The position numbers and the translations under genes are program-made. The notes beneath the pieces were generated by a model. That model saw nothing but the letters and a program-made list of their open reading frames with translations. It was not told the DNA's origin and did not search any database. A stretch of 64,000 bases of DNA, from the NCBI GenBank assembly GCA_003667255.2, contig RCWM02000011.1, positions 5,397,501 to 5,461,500 of the forward strand. The letters are read 5' to 3'. This DNA is from Euschistus heros (lineage: Eukaryota > Arthropoda > Insecta > Hemiptera > Pentatomidae). Below, in pieces: positions 10,431 to 21,944 of the stretch. How positions within the stretch are numbered: the stretch's first letter is position 1; each line of letters begins with the position of its first letter.

Positions 10431-10970
10431 TATCCTGGGGGTGAGCTAACGGTGGGAGAGAGGAGAGAAGGTCCCATTTTTGGGATTTTCGATTATATCT
10501 CGAAAACAATGGACTCTAGAAAAATAAGTTACAAATAAAATTTAAAGCTAATTAAATTTTATATAAAATTGATTCTATACATATCTGTTGAAATTCCAAG
10601 GATTTTCGAGATATACATTATTGAAAATCGATTTTTTTTTACCTCACTTTTTGTCAAACATTTGTTTCTAGTGCCTTCCACGTTCGTTTCTCAGAAAAAA
10701 TGTCGGAATCAAATATGTAGAGCATGTTTGACTAAATGTGAGGTAAACATTATGTTTTTTACGAAAATTATCTATTTTTAATAACGCAGATTTCAAAATA
10801 AGTATATTCAACAAATATTTATATAAACAATTTTATAGGAATTGATCTTTAGTATATTTTTCTGGAGTTCACAGTTTTCGAGATGTAATCGAAAAACCAT
10901 AGATGAGACCTTCTCCCCTCCCCCTACGGTACGCTCACCCCCCAGGGGCGGGGACTTTTAGTATGTTTAC
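10431..10970. mobile_element. Fold-back MITE, copy 1
   Basis: The whole element is an inverted repeat with arms of roughly 245 bp. The left arm starts CCTGGGGGTGAGC and contains ATTATATCTCGAAAAC, AATCGATTTTT and ACCTCACTTTTTGTCAAAC. The right arm carries the reverse complements and ends GCTCACCCCCCAGGGGCGGG then a GTAAACATAC-type border. There is no ORF of note. The same family is at 14044-14493. Superfamily not assigned. Confidence 0.85.
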
Positions 10971-11159
10971 TTTTTAACTATCGAAGCTATGAGATCAACA
11001 ATAATCGCCTATTTCACTCTACACCCTTCATTTCAGCACTTATTGACTGGACTATTCGTAAAATAAGAGAATATGAGTATTTCATTATTCAAAAATACTT
11101 AACAATAAAACAGACAACTTAATAACATAACTGATAATTATAATGGTATATTATATAAA

Positions 11160-11315
11160 TAGATTTTTCTAAGGATTGTGGATTGTCAGGATTGAATACT
11201 AGATGAATTTGATAGTTTGGTGAAGCCCCGAAGTTAAATACCGTTCAAATAGGTCTAATTACTGTTATGTAAAAGATTCTTTTGTAATTAATCGGAAGGT
11301 TTGAATCTTTGAGTG
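11160..11315 (-). mobile_element. Short J1 LINE fragment
   Basis: On the plus strand it reads GATTTTTCTAAGGATTGTGG, GAAGCCCCGAAG and CAAATAGGTCTAATTACTG, which matches the J1 segment encoding NRPIWTYG...RKIL on the minus strand. Both ends are truncated. Confidence 0.7.
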
Positions 11316-11360
11316 AATGGTGAAGGAATCGATTATTAGTAATTTACATTTTCTTCTTAA

Positions 11361-12259
11361 TCTGTACTATTAAAAGCATAAACTATTTTTCGTTTGTGAC
11401 CATAAACCACGAATACTGCTGAACCAATCTGTACCAAATTTTCATCAATTAAACTTTATAGTTTCGGGTAGGTTTAGCAATAATAAAATCTACTGATTTT
11501 CAATTAATTTATTATTAAAATAACCCATAGTATTAATTAATCCATGTTCAGAGGTTAGGAGTGAAGTTTGTAAATTGACCGATAGGTGGCGAGTGCCATC
11601 CTACATGAGATGGTACAAAGCTACGTTTTTATAAAGAGCTCGCAATTGATAACTAAACATACTTATATTTGATTGAATTATTTTTAAAAATATTAAAATA
11701 AAATATAATAATTAGTTTTTGAGAAATTCGTGTACAAATATACAAACATATACTTACGAAACTAAGCACACTTGCTTGGAACCCTAAATGGATCATCTTA
11801 CTCAAATATTATCCAATTCCAACAATATTACATACATGTCAAAACGATAACCTCCTTTTTTAAAAAATAAAATCCAACAAGATGTAATTAATAAAGTTAT
11901 TTCTTTCTGAGTAAAAATTATTATTAAATCAAAATGTCGATATTATTATCAAATCCTTTGCTTATGGGTATTGTGTGTACAAATATAATTCATGGACCTA
12001 TATTTACATACTAGTCTCTGTCCGTCTGGATTACCAACTCTTATATTAAAATTAAAAATTGGAACTCCAGATATACTTTTATGTAATCTTCAAACACCAA
12101 ATTAGTGCAATTTTAACGATGTTAAAAATTACTGCTATGCGTGAAAATATAATTGAAGAAATAGTCTTTATCGATAAACAAATAAATATTCACTTATTAG
12201 TTAAGATTATCCAAGTTTTTACTTATGAGAGCGGGAGAAGCCGTGACGGAGGATGCTAG
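11361..12259 (+). mobile_element. Helitron with degenerate Pif1-helicase remnant
   Basis: Helitrons move by rolling-circle replication and have TC at the 5' end and CTRR at the 3' end, inserting between A and T. Here A|TC lies at 11360-11362, followed by the family start (TATTAAAAGCATAAAC, TTTTTCGTTTGTGACCA, TGCTGAACCAATCTGTACC). The copy ends GCCGTGACGGAGGATGCTAG at 12259, followed by T. Internally GACCGATAGGTGGCGAGTGC is conserved across copies. Between about 12010 and 12200 a broken frame (SGLPTLILKLKIGTP, then MRENIIEE) resembles the helicase motif region of Helitron Rep/Hel proteins (SGLPPH.L.LKVG.PVML). It is non-autonomous. Confidence 0.88.
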
Positions 12260-14043
12260 TTTACTCTAATACATACATTAATACATAAATATAATTATTC
12301 TAACACGATATTAAATAAATTATGAAAGAGATGTCCTTTAAAGTTCTCAATGCAATCGAAATAAATAATTGCCCACAATTCTCGTTATCGTTTATTTCTT
12401 TATGGCAGAGAGATAAAATTCTACCTTTTTGAAATATTTATTGCATTGTTGCTTATATGCTTGTTCTCACGAAAGGTCGAAGCAGGAACTTAAAAGACTA
12501 GACCCTATCAGAAAGGATGGTTTTAATATGCATAACAAAATGGGGCTGAGTGCATGTGTGCACGATCCTTGCGGAATTAATTCGCCCTAAATTCACTTCC
12601 CTCACGAAGAGTGTTCTTATCTTCTCTATGGTCGAACCTTAATGCTTTTAGATGGCTAAATCAAATTATAAAACGTAGTAGTTTCAGATAGTAATTTTAT
12701 GAAAATAATTACTACTTCAATTTTTACAGTTTATTAAAATCAATAGCTATGTAAACTGAATTTTATCTGGTTAATAAATTATGAATTTAAAGACATTTTT
12801 AGCACTCCTATGAAATTCTATCTTTGTAGCTCCCATTGCCATCATCTTTTCAGACCCCTGAATGGTTTATAAAATATCCAATGGAAATCAAGTTGAAAAA
12901 CCATTGGGTTTAATTGGCTGTAGAAGTTATTATTAAAGCGATTTTATAAGGTATATAATAATAAATAAATTTATGTTTATAGTTAAGGGAATTGGTTAAT
13001 TTAAAAGGAAGTTTCGCTGATATATATTGGAAAATCATATCTTTGGTTACATATTTAGATTCTCAAAAGTTTATCCTATTGAATGTAAAATTGACAAATA
13101 TGCTAAAGCTTCCTTTAAAATAAAATTTTACAATTTCTTACAAAGAGCTAAAATACCAGTTAAGGGCATATTATACCGGTTATGATCATGACCAAGACTA
13201 GTTATGTTCATATGACAAAATAGCCTTTAAACTAATGTTTCAAATAATATAATGAACAACTAAAACTACGATAATAATCTAAATAATTATAGAACGTGGT
13301 ATAACAAGAAAGTGAAATATATATTTAACTCGAGGCAATCATTTACGAACTTTTTAGTTACATATTACTTTAGAAAACCGTCATTGAATGATAGTTGAAC
13401 ATTAATACAACTATTTATCAAAGTATAATTTATAGGAGTACTTCTCATTGGTTTTTGTACATAAGCAGTTACGATAAATATGATAATCTTCCCAACTAAA
13501 AAATTATATATAAAATCGGAATGTCTTTTTTGTATATTGATATTTACAGTTTTCTTTAAACCTTTTCAGTTTATATTTACATCAGTATACATTAACAAAA
13601 TTACAAATTATGTACATACATAAAAACTATAAACAAAAAAAAAATGTGTTTATAGAATATTTATGTTCTCTTTTCTTATTAGTTATTGATGAGTCGAATG
13701 GGCCACATTGCTACCGGTTCACATTGATTAGTAAATAAATAAAAAAATATCTATGACGGAAATACCGGTATAAACATTTTATAATTGATTAATGACAAAT
13801 ATATTACGACTATAATTGACTTAAGTTAACAATTATTTACCTAAACTTAACATTTATTTCAACATTACTGCTGAGGTGTTGAAACGTTCAAAACATAAAA
13901 AAGACTTGTGAGCCATGAAGATTTGTGGTTTATAAACTTATTTTGGAGGAACACTATTTAGTCCAGTTAATAAACACACTGTTTGAGTGCATAAAATATG
14001 CAATAACTTTTGACTTCATATTTTCGTTAGGAATAGTTAGAAG
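12260..14043. other. No gene recognised
   Basis: AT-rich sequence. A less AT-rich patch at 12460-12660 (TTCTCACGAAAGGTCGAAGC, GCACGATCCTTGCGGAATTA) has no readable protein and could be an old repeat. No termini or tandem arrays seen. Confidence 0.4.
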
Positions 14044-14493
14044 GTAAACATACCAAACGTTCCCGCCCCTGGGGGTTGAGCCAACGGAGGAGGGGAGGGG
14101 GGAGAAATTCAATATTTTTGGTTTTTCGATTACATCTCTAAAACGGTGGCCTAAAAAAAAATATGTTGCAAATCAAAATTAAAGCTTATTAAATTCCCTA
14201 TATAATTGTTTATGTAAATATTTGTCGAACTTTCAAATGTTTTCGAAATATACGTTATTAAAAATCGATAATATTAGAAATTACCTCACTTTTAGTTAAA
14301 CGTTTGCTTCATGTGCCAACAACTTCTTATTCTGACAATTTTCAAAGTCAAAAAGTGAAGTAAAAATCGTATATCTCGTAAAACCGTTTGAAGTTCAACA
14401 AATATTTATAGAACCAAATTTTTAGGAATTTTAATTAGCTATAATTGTTATATGTAACATATTTTTCTAGTGTTATTCGTTTTCTAGATATAA
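14044..14493. mobile_element. Fold-back MITE, copy 2, one end lost
   Basis: It starts GTAAACATACC, GCCCCTGGGGGTTGAGCC and follows copy 1 (10431-10970) through the AATCGAT core and ACCTCACTTTTAGTTAAACG. The second arm stops at TTTTCTAGATATAAT, where a 20-base A-run begins at 14494. The final GC-rich terminus is therefore missing. Confidence 0.82.
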
Positions 14494-15489
14494 TAAAAAA
14501 AAAAAAAAAAAAAAATGTTGCTATGTATCAAACCAATAGGGTTTAATTTAACAAAAAAATATTCGTGTGATACGCAATTAGCCAACCCCCATGGGTAGGA
14601 CCAATGGACCTTTTCTCTACCTGCATATTCCTTGCCGTGTAATATTGGGGTAAGTAAACACGATATTTTAGTTTTTATAAAATTCAAGAAACTGTGATGT
14701 CAGTGGGCGTGTACTTGGAAGGGGTCGGAGCCTATTTATCAAAAGGGGCCGGAAAATCAGTCTTTGAGATCAGTCAGTCTTTGGTCCGGCTTGTTCCTCC
14801 GGAGCTGGTTCCTTGAGGTCTTCGGAGCTTGACCCTGGAGCTCCCGGCTTACCATAATGAAGCCCCTTCCACCCACAACATAGCATCGCCCTCAGATTAA
14901 GATAAATCTAGGTTAGGTTATTTGCTACCATATAAGTTTTAAACTTAAGAATGATTTTTATTCCTGACTGTAATTTTATGTGTCAACCCTTAATTAATTA
15001 TACGTTGTTTTTTTATTGAACCGTCGAATTTATTTACCATTAGCATGCCACTCATTAATTAATATATTTTGTTTACTCTTATTTATAATTAACACATATA
15101 ATTATCGACCCCACGATCACCTTTTGGAGAAGACTTAATTAAATTAATTAATTATTTAAAAATACTTATTTATAAATTGTCAGGAAATTAAGTCCTGACT
15201 GGTATCCCTCTATTTAGATTAATGCTGATCCGGACTCACACAGAGACGGACATAGCAAAGTGAACTCGAACAAATCGAAAATTACACAAGTCATCGTAAC
15301 TATCATAATTGAATTTTGCATTGATTTTAGAAATACAAAGTAAACTATATTGGTTTTGATCAAAATATATCAATTTTAGATATCTGCGTACTTGAATAAA
15401 TAACAGTATTGATGTGAAATCTGTGTTTAGTATTAACTTTTCCTTACTAACTTTATATTACATTTACATTTTTACATATAAAAATTACA
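14494..15489. other. GC-richer patch (14690-14900) in AT-rich DNA, no gene
   Basis: After the A-run, 14690-14900 has clearly higher G+C (GGGGCCGGAAAATCAG, CTGGAGCTCCCGGCTTACC) without an open frame or family motif. The rest is AT-rich. Nature unknown, perhaps the untranslated part of an old retroelement. Confidence 0.35.
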
Positions 15490-16447
15490 TTTCTTTTTTT
15501 TATAATCATTATTGAGGAATTATCACAATCTGACACAAATGTGGGCAATGAGAAATATAGATGACTTCATGATTACATTGACACAATATGTACAATAAGA
15601 GAAGAAAAAAAAAAAATATAAAATGAAAAAAAGAAAAAAAATTAAATTAAAAAGAGCTATGCTGACATACATAAATAATATGCAATATAGAATATACATA
15701 CAAGTGAAATATATGGAAAAAAAATATATTTGTACACATAAAACAAAATAATAATTATAAAATTAGATAAAAATAAATTGAATAAAAGTAAAAATAAAAA
15801 TAAAGCTTAATTAAATTAAAAGTTAAAACTACATTCATACTTTATTTACAATACACCCTCATCCTAGGGATCCCCCAACCAACCCTGCCCCTCCATTCAT
15901 GGACAGAGAGGTCTTCTCTCTCAGCTGCATCACTGGTGTTAAGAAAAACCCAGTGGAGGCTGAGTGAGAGAGCAATGTACAGTCACTCACTGCATGAGTA
16001 GAGAAGCTGGCCAGTGCCATAACTCCAACATAAATACATTTTTAAAATAGATCTCGGGGCCACTGCCGTTTTAATCTGCGAGGGGGGTTATCAGGGTGTG
16101 TTGAACTGGATAGTGATTGAGCCAGAGGGTTAGGATGGAAAGAAAGGTTGCGATGGAATTTTAAAAATTTAAGAGGTATGAGGTCGAGGATGTTTGGTAT
16201 GTTGAGATCATTGTGAAGGGTTTTATTGGATACATAGTAAGGAGCATTCACTATAGTTCGGAGGACTTTGGATTGAAGGATTGATATTCGACTTTTTAGC
16301 TGTGCCCCACAGTTCAAGTCCATAAGTCCAAATAGGTTTGATATTGGTTTTGTATATGAGAAGTTTGTTTTCAACGGAAAGATGAGATGTCCTGTTTAAT
16401 AGTATATACAGTTGGCTGAAGCGTCTGTTGAGTTCTTGCCTCAAAAA
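15490..16447 (-). mobile_element. J2 Jockey-type LINE copy, 5'-truncated
   Basis: The minus strand encodes the end of a Jockey reverse-transcriptase protein: RQELNRRFSQLYILLNRTSH, YKTNIKPIWTYGLELWGTA, then after a frameshift SKVLRTIVNAPYYVSNKTLH and DNPPRRLKRQWPRDLF with a stop. The block order is as in J1 but the residues differ (NAPYYVSN against NAPYFVTN), so it is a sister family. The 3' UTR (15490-16040) contains GATGCAGCTGAGAGAGAAG (minus sense) and an AT-rich tail with TTGTACATATTGTG. The frameshift near 16300 and the truncation mark it as dead. Confidence 0.85.
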
Positions 16448-16619
16448 AATTACATTTAAAATAAATAAATAAATGATTGATAAAATAAACTTCCATATTT
16501 TATATTTATGATTAATACTTTTTGGGGATGTGGCTCTTCTCCCCCAAGTGAGCGCTGGTAAAAAAAAAAAAAATTATAAAATAAAAAAAAATAAAATTGA
16601 GAAGAAAAAAAAATTACCA

Positions 16620-16820
16620 ATTTAATGTATTTGAAAATTGGGAAACCTAAAATAAAACCAATAAAATAATTAGGATTGTTGAATTAGTTGCCACTTCTAT
16701 TGGGATTATTGTATTAGAATACTAATTTCGAATGCTAAACATTCATCTTCAGCTCCGACGAGATATAACAGATATATGTTATATGCAGCTGAAACCCTAT
16801 CATGGGAACAAAACTCATAC
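16620..16820 (-). repeat. Repeat of a hammerhead-bearing (Penelope-like) family
   Basis: It shares GTTGAATTAGTTGCC, ATTGGGATTATTGTATTAGA and the motif at 16717-16756 with the repeats at 27230-27430, 49435-49650 and 52615-52805. No protein-coding part is present. Penelope-like elements are known to carry hammerhead ribozymes in their terminal repeats; linking this repeat to them is inference. Confidence 0.5.
16717..16756 (-). ncRNA. Hammerhead-ribozyme-like motif, copy 2
   Basis: Minus strand: CTGAAGA (fits core CUGANGA), one extra T, stem II GAATG/CATTC with loop TTTAG, then GAAA and ATTAGT. The flanking stem I (GGAG against TTCT) forms only with G-U pairs. The extra base before stem II departs from the consensus and may abolish cleavage. 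Confidence 0.45.
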
Positions 16821-17160
16821 TTTGTCGTATCAACCCTTACTATTCAAAATCCCTCATAAAATTCATAATAATCCTTATTATTTTGCAAACAAACTTATCC
16901 ATAAAGATTTTAATGTTCCATATGTAGCAGATTGGCCTAAACCAAACACCTATCCTTTCATAGCAAACTCCATACCCACTATAATCCACTAGTCTTTCGA
17001 CTGGCCTCGTACTCAATAATCCTTCGAGGTGTCTGAAAAGAAGATGGTCAAGAGACATTCCAATGTAGAATATTGAAATGCTACTAATGAGTGGATCTTT
17101 TCATGTTAATGACATTTCGTAATCATTTTTCTCAAATTTACTTGTATATAATGTATACAG
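16820..17160 (+). mobile_element. J1 LINE 3' fragment
   Basis: Plus-strand frame reads NNPYYFANKLIHKDFNVPYV then VADWPKPNTYPFIANS, followed by a frameshift and relics of the RRLKR block (GAGGTGTCTGAAAAGAAGAT). The J1 3' end TATATAATGTATACAGTA abuts the possible MITE that starts at 17163. Confidence 0.8.
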
Positions 17161-17162
17161 TA

Positions 17163-17692
17163 CCGTAAAAAGGACTACTTTGAACAAACGCCCTTTTAAA
17201 ACAAAAATCCTCTTGGCGGGCTCAATTTACAAGCTAGCATCCTCCAGTTTGTTCTATAGATTTATGGACTGAACACAGATAAGACCACATGTTGGTCGTC
17301 CTTGGCCGATATAAGCCTTTTTATGGTTCAGTGTTAACTGGAGTTTTTATAAACGAGTCTAAACCTCATCTGGCCTGCCGTATGTGGCAGCAGTATTGTT
17401 TTATATGAGTAATAAATTGATTACAAATCTATTAGCAACATTTCCTTTTTTTTCTTTCATTTCTCTAATTCATTTATTTAAATTTATATCTTTTATCAGA
17501 CAAAAAAAGGATTACTGTAAAAAAGGGGTTTTTACTTCCCGTGTATAAAATATAGCGAAATCGCTCATACAGGATATTGAAGTTGAATCATGTAGCTATC
17601 ATTTGGTCCAATCTAAAATATCTTCAAAATCTATCGCGCTGCAGAGAAAAATGTACAAAACCTTTTAAAAGTAAGCCCCGTTAAGGTAGTAG
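17163..17692. mobile_element. Possible TA-flanked MITE, diverged ends
   Basis: Left end TACCGTAAAAAGGACTACTT and right end AAAGTAAGCCCCGTTAAGGTA are roughly inverted. They also resemble the CCGTAAAACGG..GACTTTG ends of the better element at 30783-32004. The TIR match is imperfect, so the boundaries are tentative. No coding capacity. Confidence 0.4.
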
Positions 17693-17817
17693 ATATAAAA
17701 AATATTAAAAAAAAAAATTTATATATTTAATTTTTATATTCTATACCCATAAACCTGCATTAATTTACGGACAAGCCAATATTTTGGTTTACTTGTACGC
17801 AGGGAAAATAACATATA

Positions 17818-18045
17818 GTGGCGATCGACAGCAGATGTCAGCCCTATATCACGCCGCACGGACCCTTCCGGCCCCTTGAACGAGGGATTTTATTAAGGGC
17901 CGGCTTTAGAACAGTGGCCTTTGCCTTAGGGCCCCCCAAGGACCACATCTTGTTATCCCGGATTGTGGGGAGGGGAAGAGAAGATGTAATCATCTCGCAA
18001 GGAACCCCAGCTCATAAGTTTTCCATCTACTTAGAATCCTACTGA
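17818..18045. other. GC-rich block, unknown
   Basis: Well above local G+C, with GGCCCCTTGAACGAGGGA, GGGCCGGCTTTAGAAC and TTAGGGCCCCCCAAGG. The 75-codon plus-strand ORF has no recognised motif. It may be a fragment of an old repeat; I could not assign it. Confidence 0.35.
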
Positions 18046-18244
18046 CAGCGGAAAATGTTTTTCTGTATATACTAAGCTATGTTCAAAACTGCTTAGCATC
18101 GTAGAATTCATTGTATAAACTTTTTCTGAAATGAAAAAAATAACTGTTCTATATTATGGCTAACATTATATTTGTATTATTTGCTTCAGGCGCATTTAGC
18201 AAATTTGTTCATTGCATATAGGTTAATGTATAAATATATACTGT

Positions 18245-18780
18245 TTTTTAATTTCATTTTTTTTGTTTTGTTTTTTCTCAGAACGGCCTTAGAGACCACG
18301 AGAATATCATTATTTTCACTTCTTTCCATAGCCCTTTTCTCCTTCATTCTCTCTTTCTACCTTTTCCTCATTTCTTCTGATTGCTTCTTCCTTCGTTCCT
18401 TGTCCACACTATTCCGTTTCTCGTATCTCTCTCTCTCACAAGGACCTTAATTTCTTTTAGTTTTTTCCTATAGCTACCCCTATAGAAACAGTCTTGGTCT
18501 GTTATTTTCAGTCTCTCAGTTTCTTCCTTCATCTATTTAATATACTCCCACAGCATTCTTTTATCCTCTCATTTTATAAAAGATATCTCTATTTAATCTC
18601 GTTGAGTGTATCCTCACCATATGACTATAGAACCTTCATTTTCTTATACTCATGTCCGTTGCCAAATCATTTATTTCTTTGTATATTTTCTTATTAGGTC
18701 TCAAGTATTCTTCTTTCTATCCCTAACATTTGACAACCGTATTGTAGTATCTTGTCTTCGCGTTTAATGACAGGCTCCTT
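18245..18780 (-). mobile_element. RTE-like LINE 3' fragment, degenerate
   Basis: On the minus strand broken frames give RPNKKIYKEINDL, RFYSHMVRIHSTRLNRDIFY, YRKKLKEIKVLVRERE and a basic Glu/Arg/Lys tail ending KAVLRKNKT. This is the same order as the 6.4-kb copy (RFYGHMMRMSPERL, YRKSLNEIKVF), so one family. Many stops. The poly-A end lies at 18245-18280 as T-rich sequence. Confidence 0.75.
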
Positions 18781-19054
18781 TTATTTATTATTATTTTTTT
18801 TTTTCAAGCGAAGCTTTTATTGTGACCTCATATTATATATAAATACAAATATTTCCTTAGAGTGTATCGCGGAGCATATAACGGAAACACATCATGACAA
18901 ACACCTGTTTCAATTATTGAATGCTCAGTTTAACATTCTTAAAACATTTTGTTTCGTTTGGTTTGTTTCGTTAGTAACTTTTATTCATGTTGCATTTAAT
19001 GAAAATAATTATTTTTTATTGTGCGTTACTAATTTCTTCGTTATTGTTATTGTT

Positions 19055-19980
19055 ATGTTTAAACTTTCGATTCATTAAAAAAGACTCATTTACATGACAT
19101 TTATCAGACCTATTCGGACATACAGAGTTGAGAATTGGGGATCCACTAAACCAAGTAATTCACATCTTATCCAATCCTTACAATTCAGAATCCTTCGAAA
19201 TGCTAATTACTTGGTCACAAACATTTTTTTTCTTTAATTTATAGCTTTAATCACACCTGTGCATTAAAATTAGACAACTAGTGAATGTATTGTTAGGATC
19301 TAAATGGCTGGAAAGACATGAGGGGAGCAGAACCCAGCGGCATCTTCAGTCTTTATATTTATTTTATTTTTGTCCAGAAGGTCTCTCATCCAGCTCTTTT
19401 TTAGCGTTCTCTGAGTTGGGAATATGTTGTGGCCATGTCGTTTATAAGTTTATTAAGATGTCCATGTAATTTTTAGTGGAATCGTTTACATGCGTCAGTA
19501 TGTAAAGTTGCTCACGTACCAGGGTGTTTTTCTGATCGTCCTGAATGTTTTTGCCTGGTAGGTTTGGAGTTTGTTAATATGTGTTTTTTAAACTGTTCCG
19601 TATATCTCTGAAACGTATGTCCAATTAGGGTGCATTAAGTAAGTGTAAATGTTCATATTTTGTTTCGTTGTAGAGTTGAACAAATTTATCTATGAAGATA
19701 GTAATGTTCTATATGTTGCTGAATTAGCCCAAGTTTGATACCTATACTTTCGTAGTAAACACCATAACCAATCAAATACACTAGTCTTGCTTCTTGCTTC
19801 TCATTCCTGATAACCCTCCGGGGCGTCTGAAAAGAATATGGCCTCAAGACCTTCTAATATAGAACTTCTATTATAGTGCAACCAATGGGCAGTTGATTTA
19901 CACTCAATTGACACGTTATGAACATTATCTTCTTGTTTACTGAATTGTAATTTTAATAAATAATTTTAAAAAATAAATAA
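19055..19980 (+). mobile_element. J1 LINE copy interrupted by a J3 insertion
   Basis: Left part 19055-19226 reads HDIYQTYSDIQS / TYRVENWGSTKPSNSH, then LRNANYLVTN. The frame resumes at 19681 as NKFIYEDSNVLYVAELAQ and continues to the RRLKR-like block (CGTCTGAAAAGAATATGG, 19830). About 455 bases of another LINE in opposite orientation lie between. Rejoining the halves gives the normal J1 order, with about 4 bases (AACA) duplicated. Confidence 0.8.
19222..19680 (-). mobile_element. J3 Jockey-type LINE fragment nested in J1
   Basis: The minus strand matches the J3 copy at 27555-28062: GGACATACGTTTC.GAGATAT, GGCAAAAACATTCAGGAC, GACATGGCCACAA, GAGCTGGATGAGAGACCT and TGCCGCTGGGTTCTGC. Its 3' tail appears as TTTTTTTTCTTTAATTTA at the left junction. 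No intact frame. Confidence 0.8.
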
Positions 19981-19984
19981 ATAA

Positions 19985-20442
19985 AATATACTAGTATAAT
20001 TATGGGACGGAAATAAGGAAAATACTGAGCCTAAAAGCTTAGTATGAAACAATACAAACTTTTTACCTAAACCTAACAAAGAAGTTGAGAACTAATACGG
20101 AGCCTCTCATGGGCCTCCTAAGATATTTCAAATGATAAAAGTTGTGGAAGACGTAACTTCTAGCGTATACTTGGAGGAAGAAGAAATTGCTTGAGATCTA
20201 TACCGTGAATATTCAACTATTGAATATCACATAATGCATCGCCTAAATCAGATGATAATAGAACCTGTGGACATTTCTGAAGGAAACCCTCATAGGACAA
20301 CTTGAAGGATAGGGATGGCTCACAATAAATCTTCAATGGGTCGAAGCGAAAGAAGATGAAATCTCCTATTTCTAAATATAACAAATAATGGATGTCAATG
20401 ACCAACGTGAGTTATGTTAATAACAATTATTTAAAAAAAAAA
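19985..20442. other. No gene recognised
   Basis: AT-rich; a 62-codon antisense ORF (20217-20405) lacks any recognisable motif. An A-run at 20432-20442 precedes the Helitron end. Confidence 0.4.
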
Positions 20443-20974
20443 ATAGCATCCCCTGTAGTAGCTTCATCCCCTCTCATTAGAAAAGAACTTAGATACATAC
20501 AACTAATAATTGGAGTTTTGTTTGTTTATTAGTAAAAATATTGTATTGAAGAACGCTATCGAGCATAAACATAATGAGGCATCCAATTTTTACTTTTAAT
20601 TCATCTGTTGGTAATCCAGATGAACAGAGGCCATTAAGAAAAAGAGATCACAAATTTAAATCTTTTCTAATAATTTAATTGAATATAAGTAAATTTTACT
20701 ATCAATTTCTGTTTTTATACAAATCTTTATCATTGCAACCTCTCTTGAATAGCGTTCGCCACCTATCGGTAAATTTTAAAACTTCTCTGCCCACAACATA
20801 TTTATCGCTTTTTTAATAACAAATTAATGGAAAATCAGTGGATTTTACTATTGCCCAACCATCCTGTAACTATAAAGATGATGTAGTCAAAATTTGGTAC
20901 AGTTTGTTTCAGTAATTTTCGCAGTTAGTGATCACAAACGAAAAATGGCTTGCCCTTTTATATAATAGTAAAGA
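20443..20974 (-). mobile_element. Helitron, short non-autonomous copy
   Basis: Minus-strand 5' end TCTTTACTATTATATAAAAG, then GGCAAGCCATTTTTCGTTTG and GATCACTAACTGCGAAAA, as in the other Helitrons here. It keeps CCGATAGGTGGCGAACGC. The 3' end reads GGGGATGCTAT on the minus strand, a decayed CTAG terminus. Most of the helicase-derived interior seen in the 11.4-kb copy is missing. Confidence 0.75.
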
Positions 20975-21944
20975 TAAGAACTAATACAAATAAATAAATT
21001 TTTAACTGCTTAAACTATTAACTATATCAATTAAGTTTGTGTTGGGCTGTTACGGTAAGGTTTTTAGTTTCATATTTATATATACATTGAAGGGTATATA
21101 AAAAAATATATATATAGACTGATTAAACTTATATATATAATTAAAATAAATTATTTAAAATCTGTAGCACCTCTGAATTGTGTGTTTTACGTAATCGTAT
21201 TTTTGGAAAAACATTACTTATTCTAAAATGGCTCACAAATTAACAGTCACCTCTTTAAGAGCCTGATAACTCCATTAGACACAAAACAATAAAATAAAAA
21301 TTAGCTTTCTGGTGATACCTGTAACCGAAAATTGATATTTCTGTGGCACCCGAAAATGTGCCTTTTTAATAATTTTTAATAACTGTCACTTTTGTTTTGT
21401 TTTTCCTCTAATTAAGTTTACAAATATTTTTAAATGTTATTTAAAACTATTTTTAAACCAGTATGTGTGTAATAAGGAATATGCTTTAATGTTATTATAA
21501 GAATAATAAATAAAACTAATTATTTATTTAGAAAACTATTACTGATAAAAAGTACATTCCTGTATTGTGTTTTATTTCGGATAAATTTTTTTCTAGACAT
21601 CTGTTTATTTTTTTTTTTTCTGGGCAAGTTAAAAAAAAAATGAATATTTAATAAAAATAAATTAAATTTTTAAATAAGAGACATCTGTATATTTACACTC
21701 TCTCCAGGAATTCCAATTATCAGAGCCGACTATGAAATTGTAGGGCAAAACTACGTCCTTAAAACGAGACAAACATTACGCACTGTACATTATCTTGTAG
21801 TCATGTCCGGAATTTCACAGAGATTTCCTTTTTATTTATTTTTTTATTTTTTACTTTAAGACAAAGTGTTTTGGTTTTCGTAAGTGTTTTTGTTAATAGA
21901 ATAATTTAAATTTTTTTCAACCTTTGAAGTAGTGTGAATCTTAC
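20975..21944. other. No gene recognised
   Basis: AT-rich unassigned DNA with A/T homopolymers (for example at 21609 and 21632). No termini or ORFs of interest. Confidence 0.4.
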
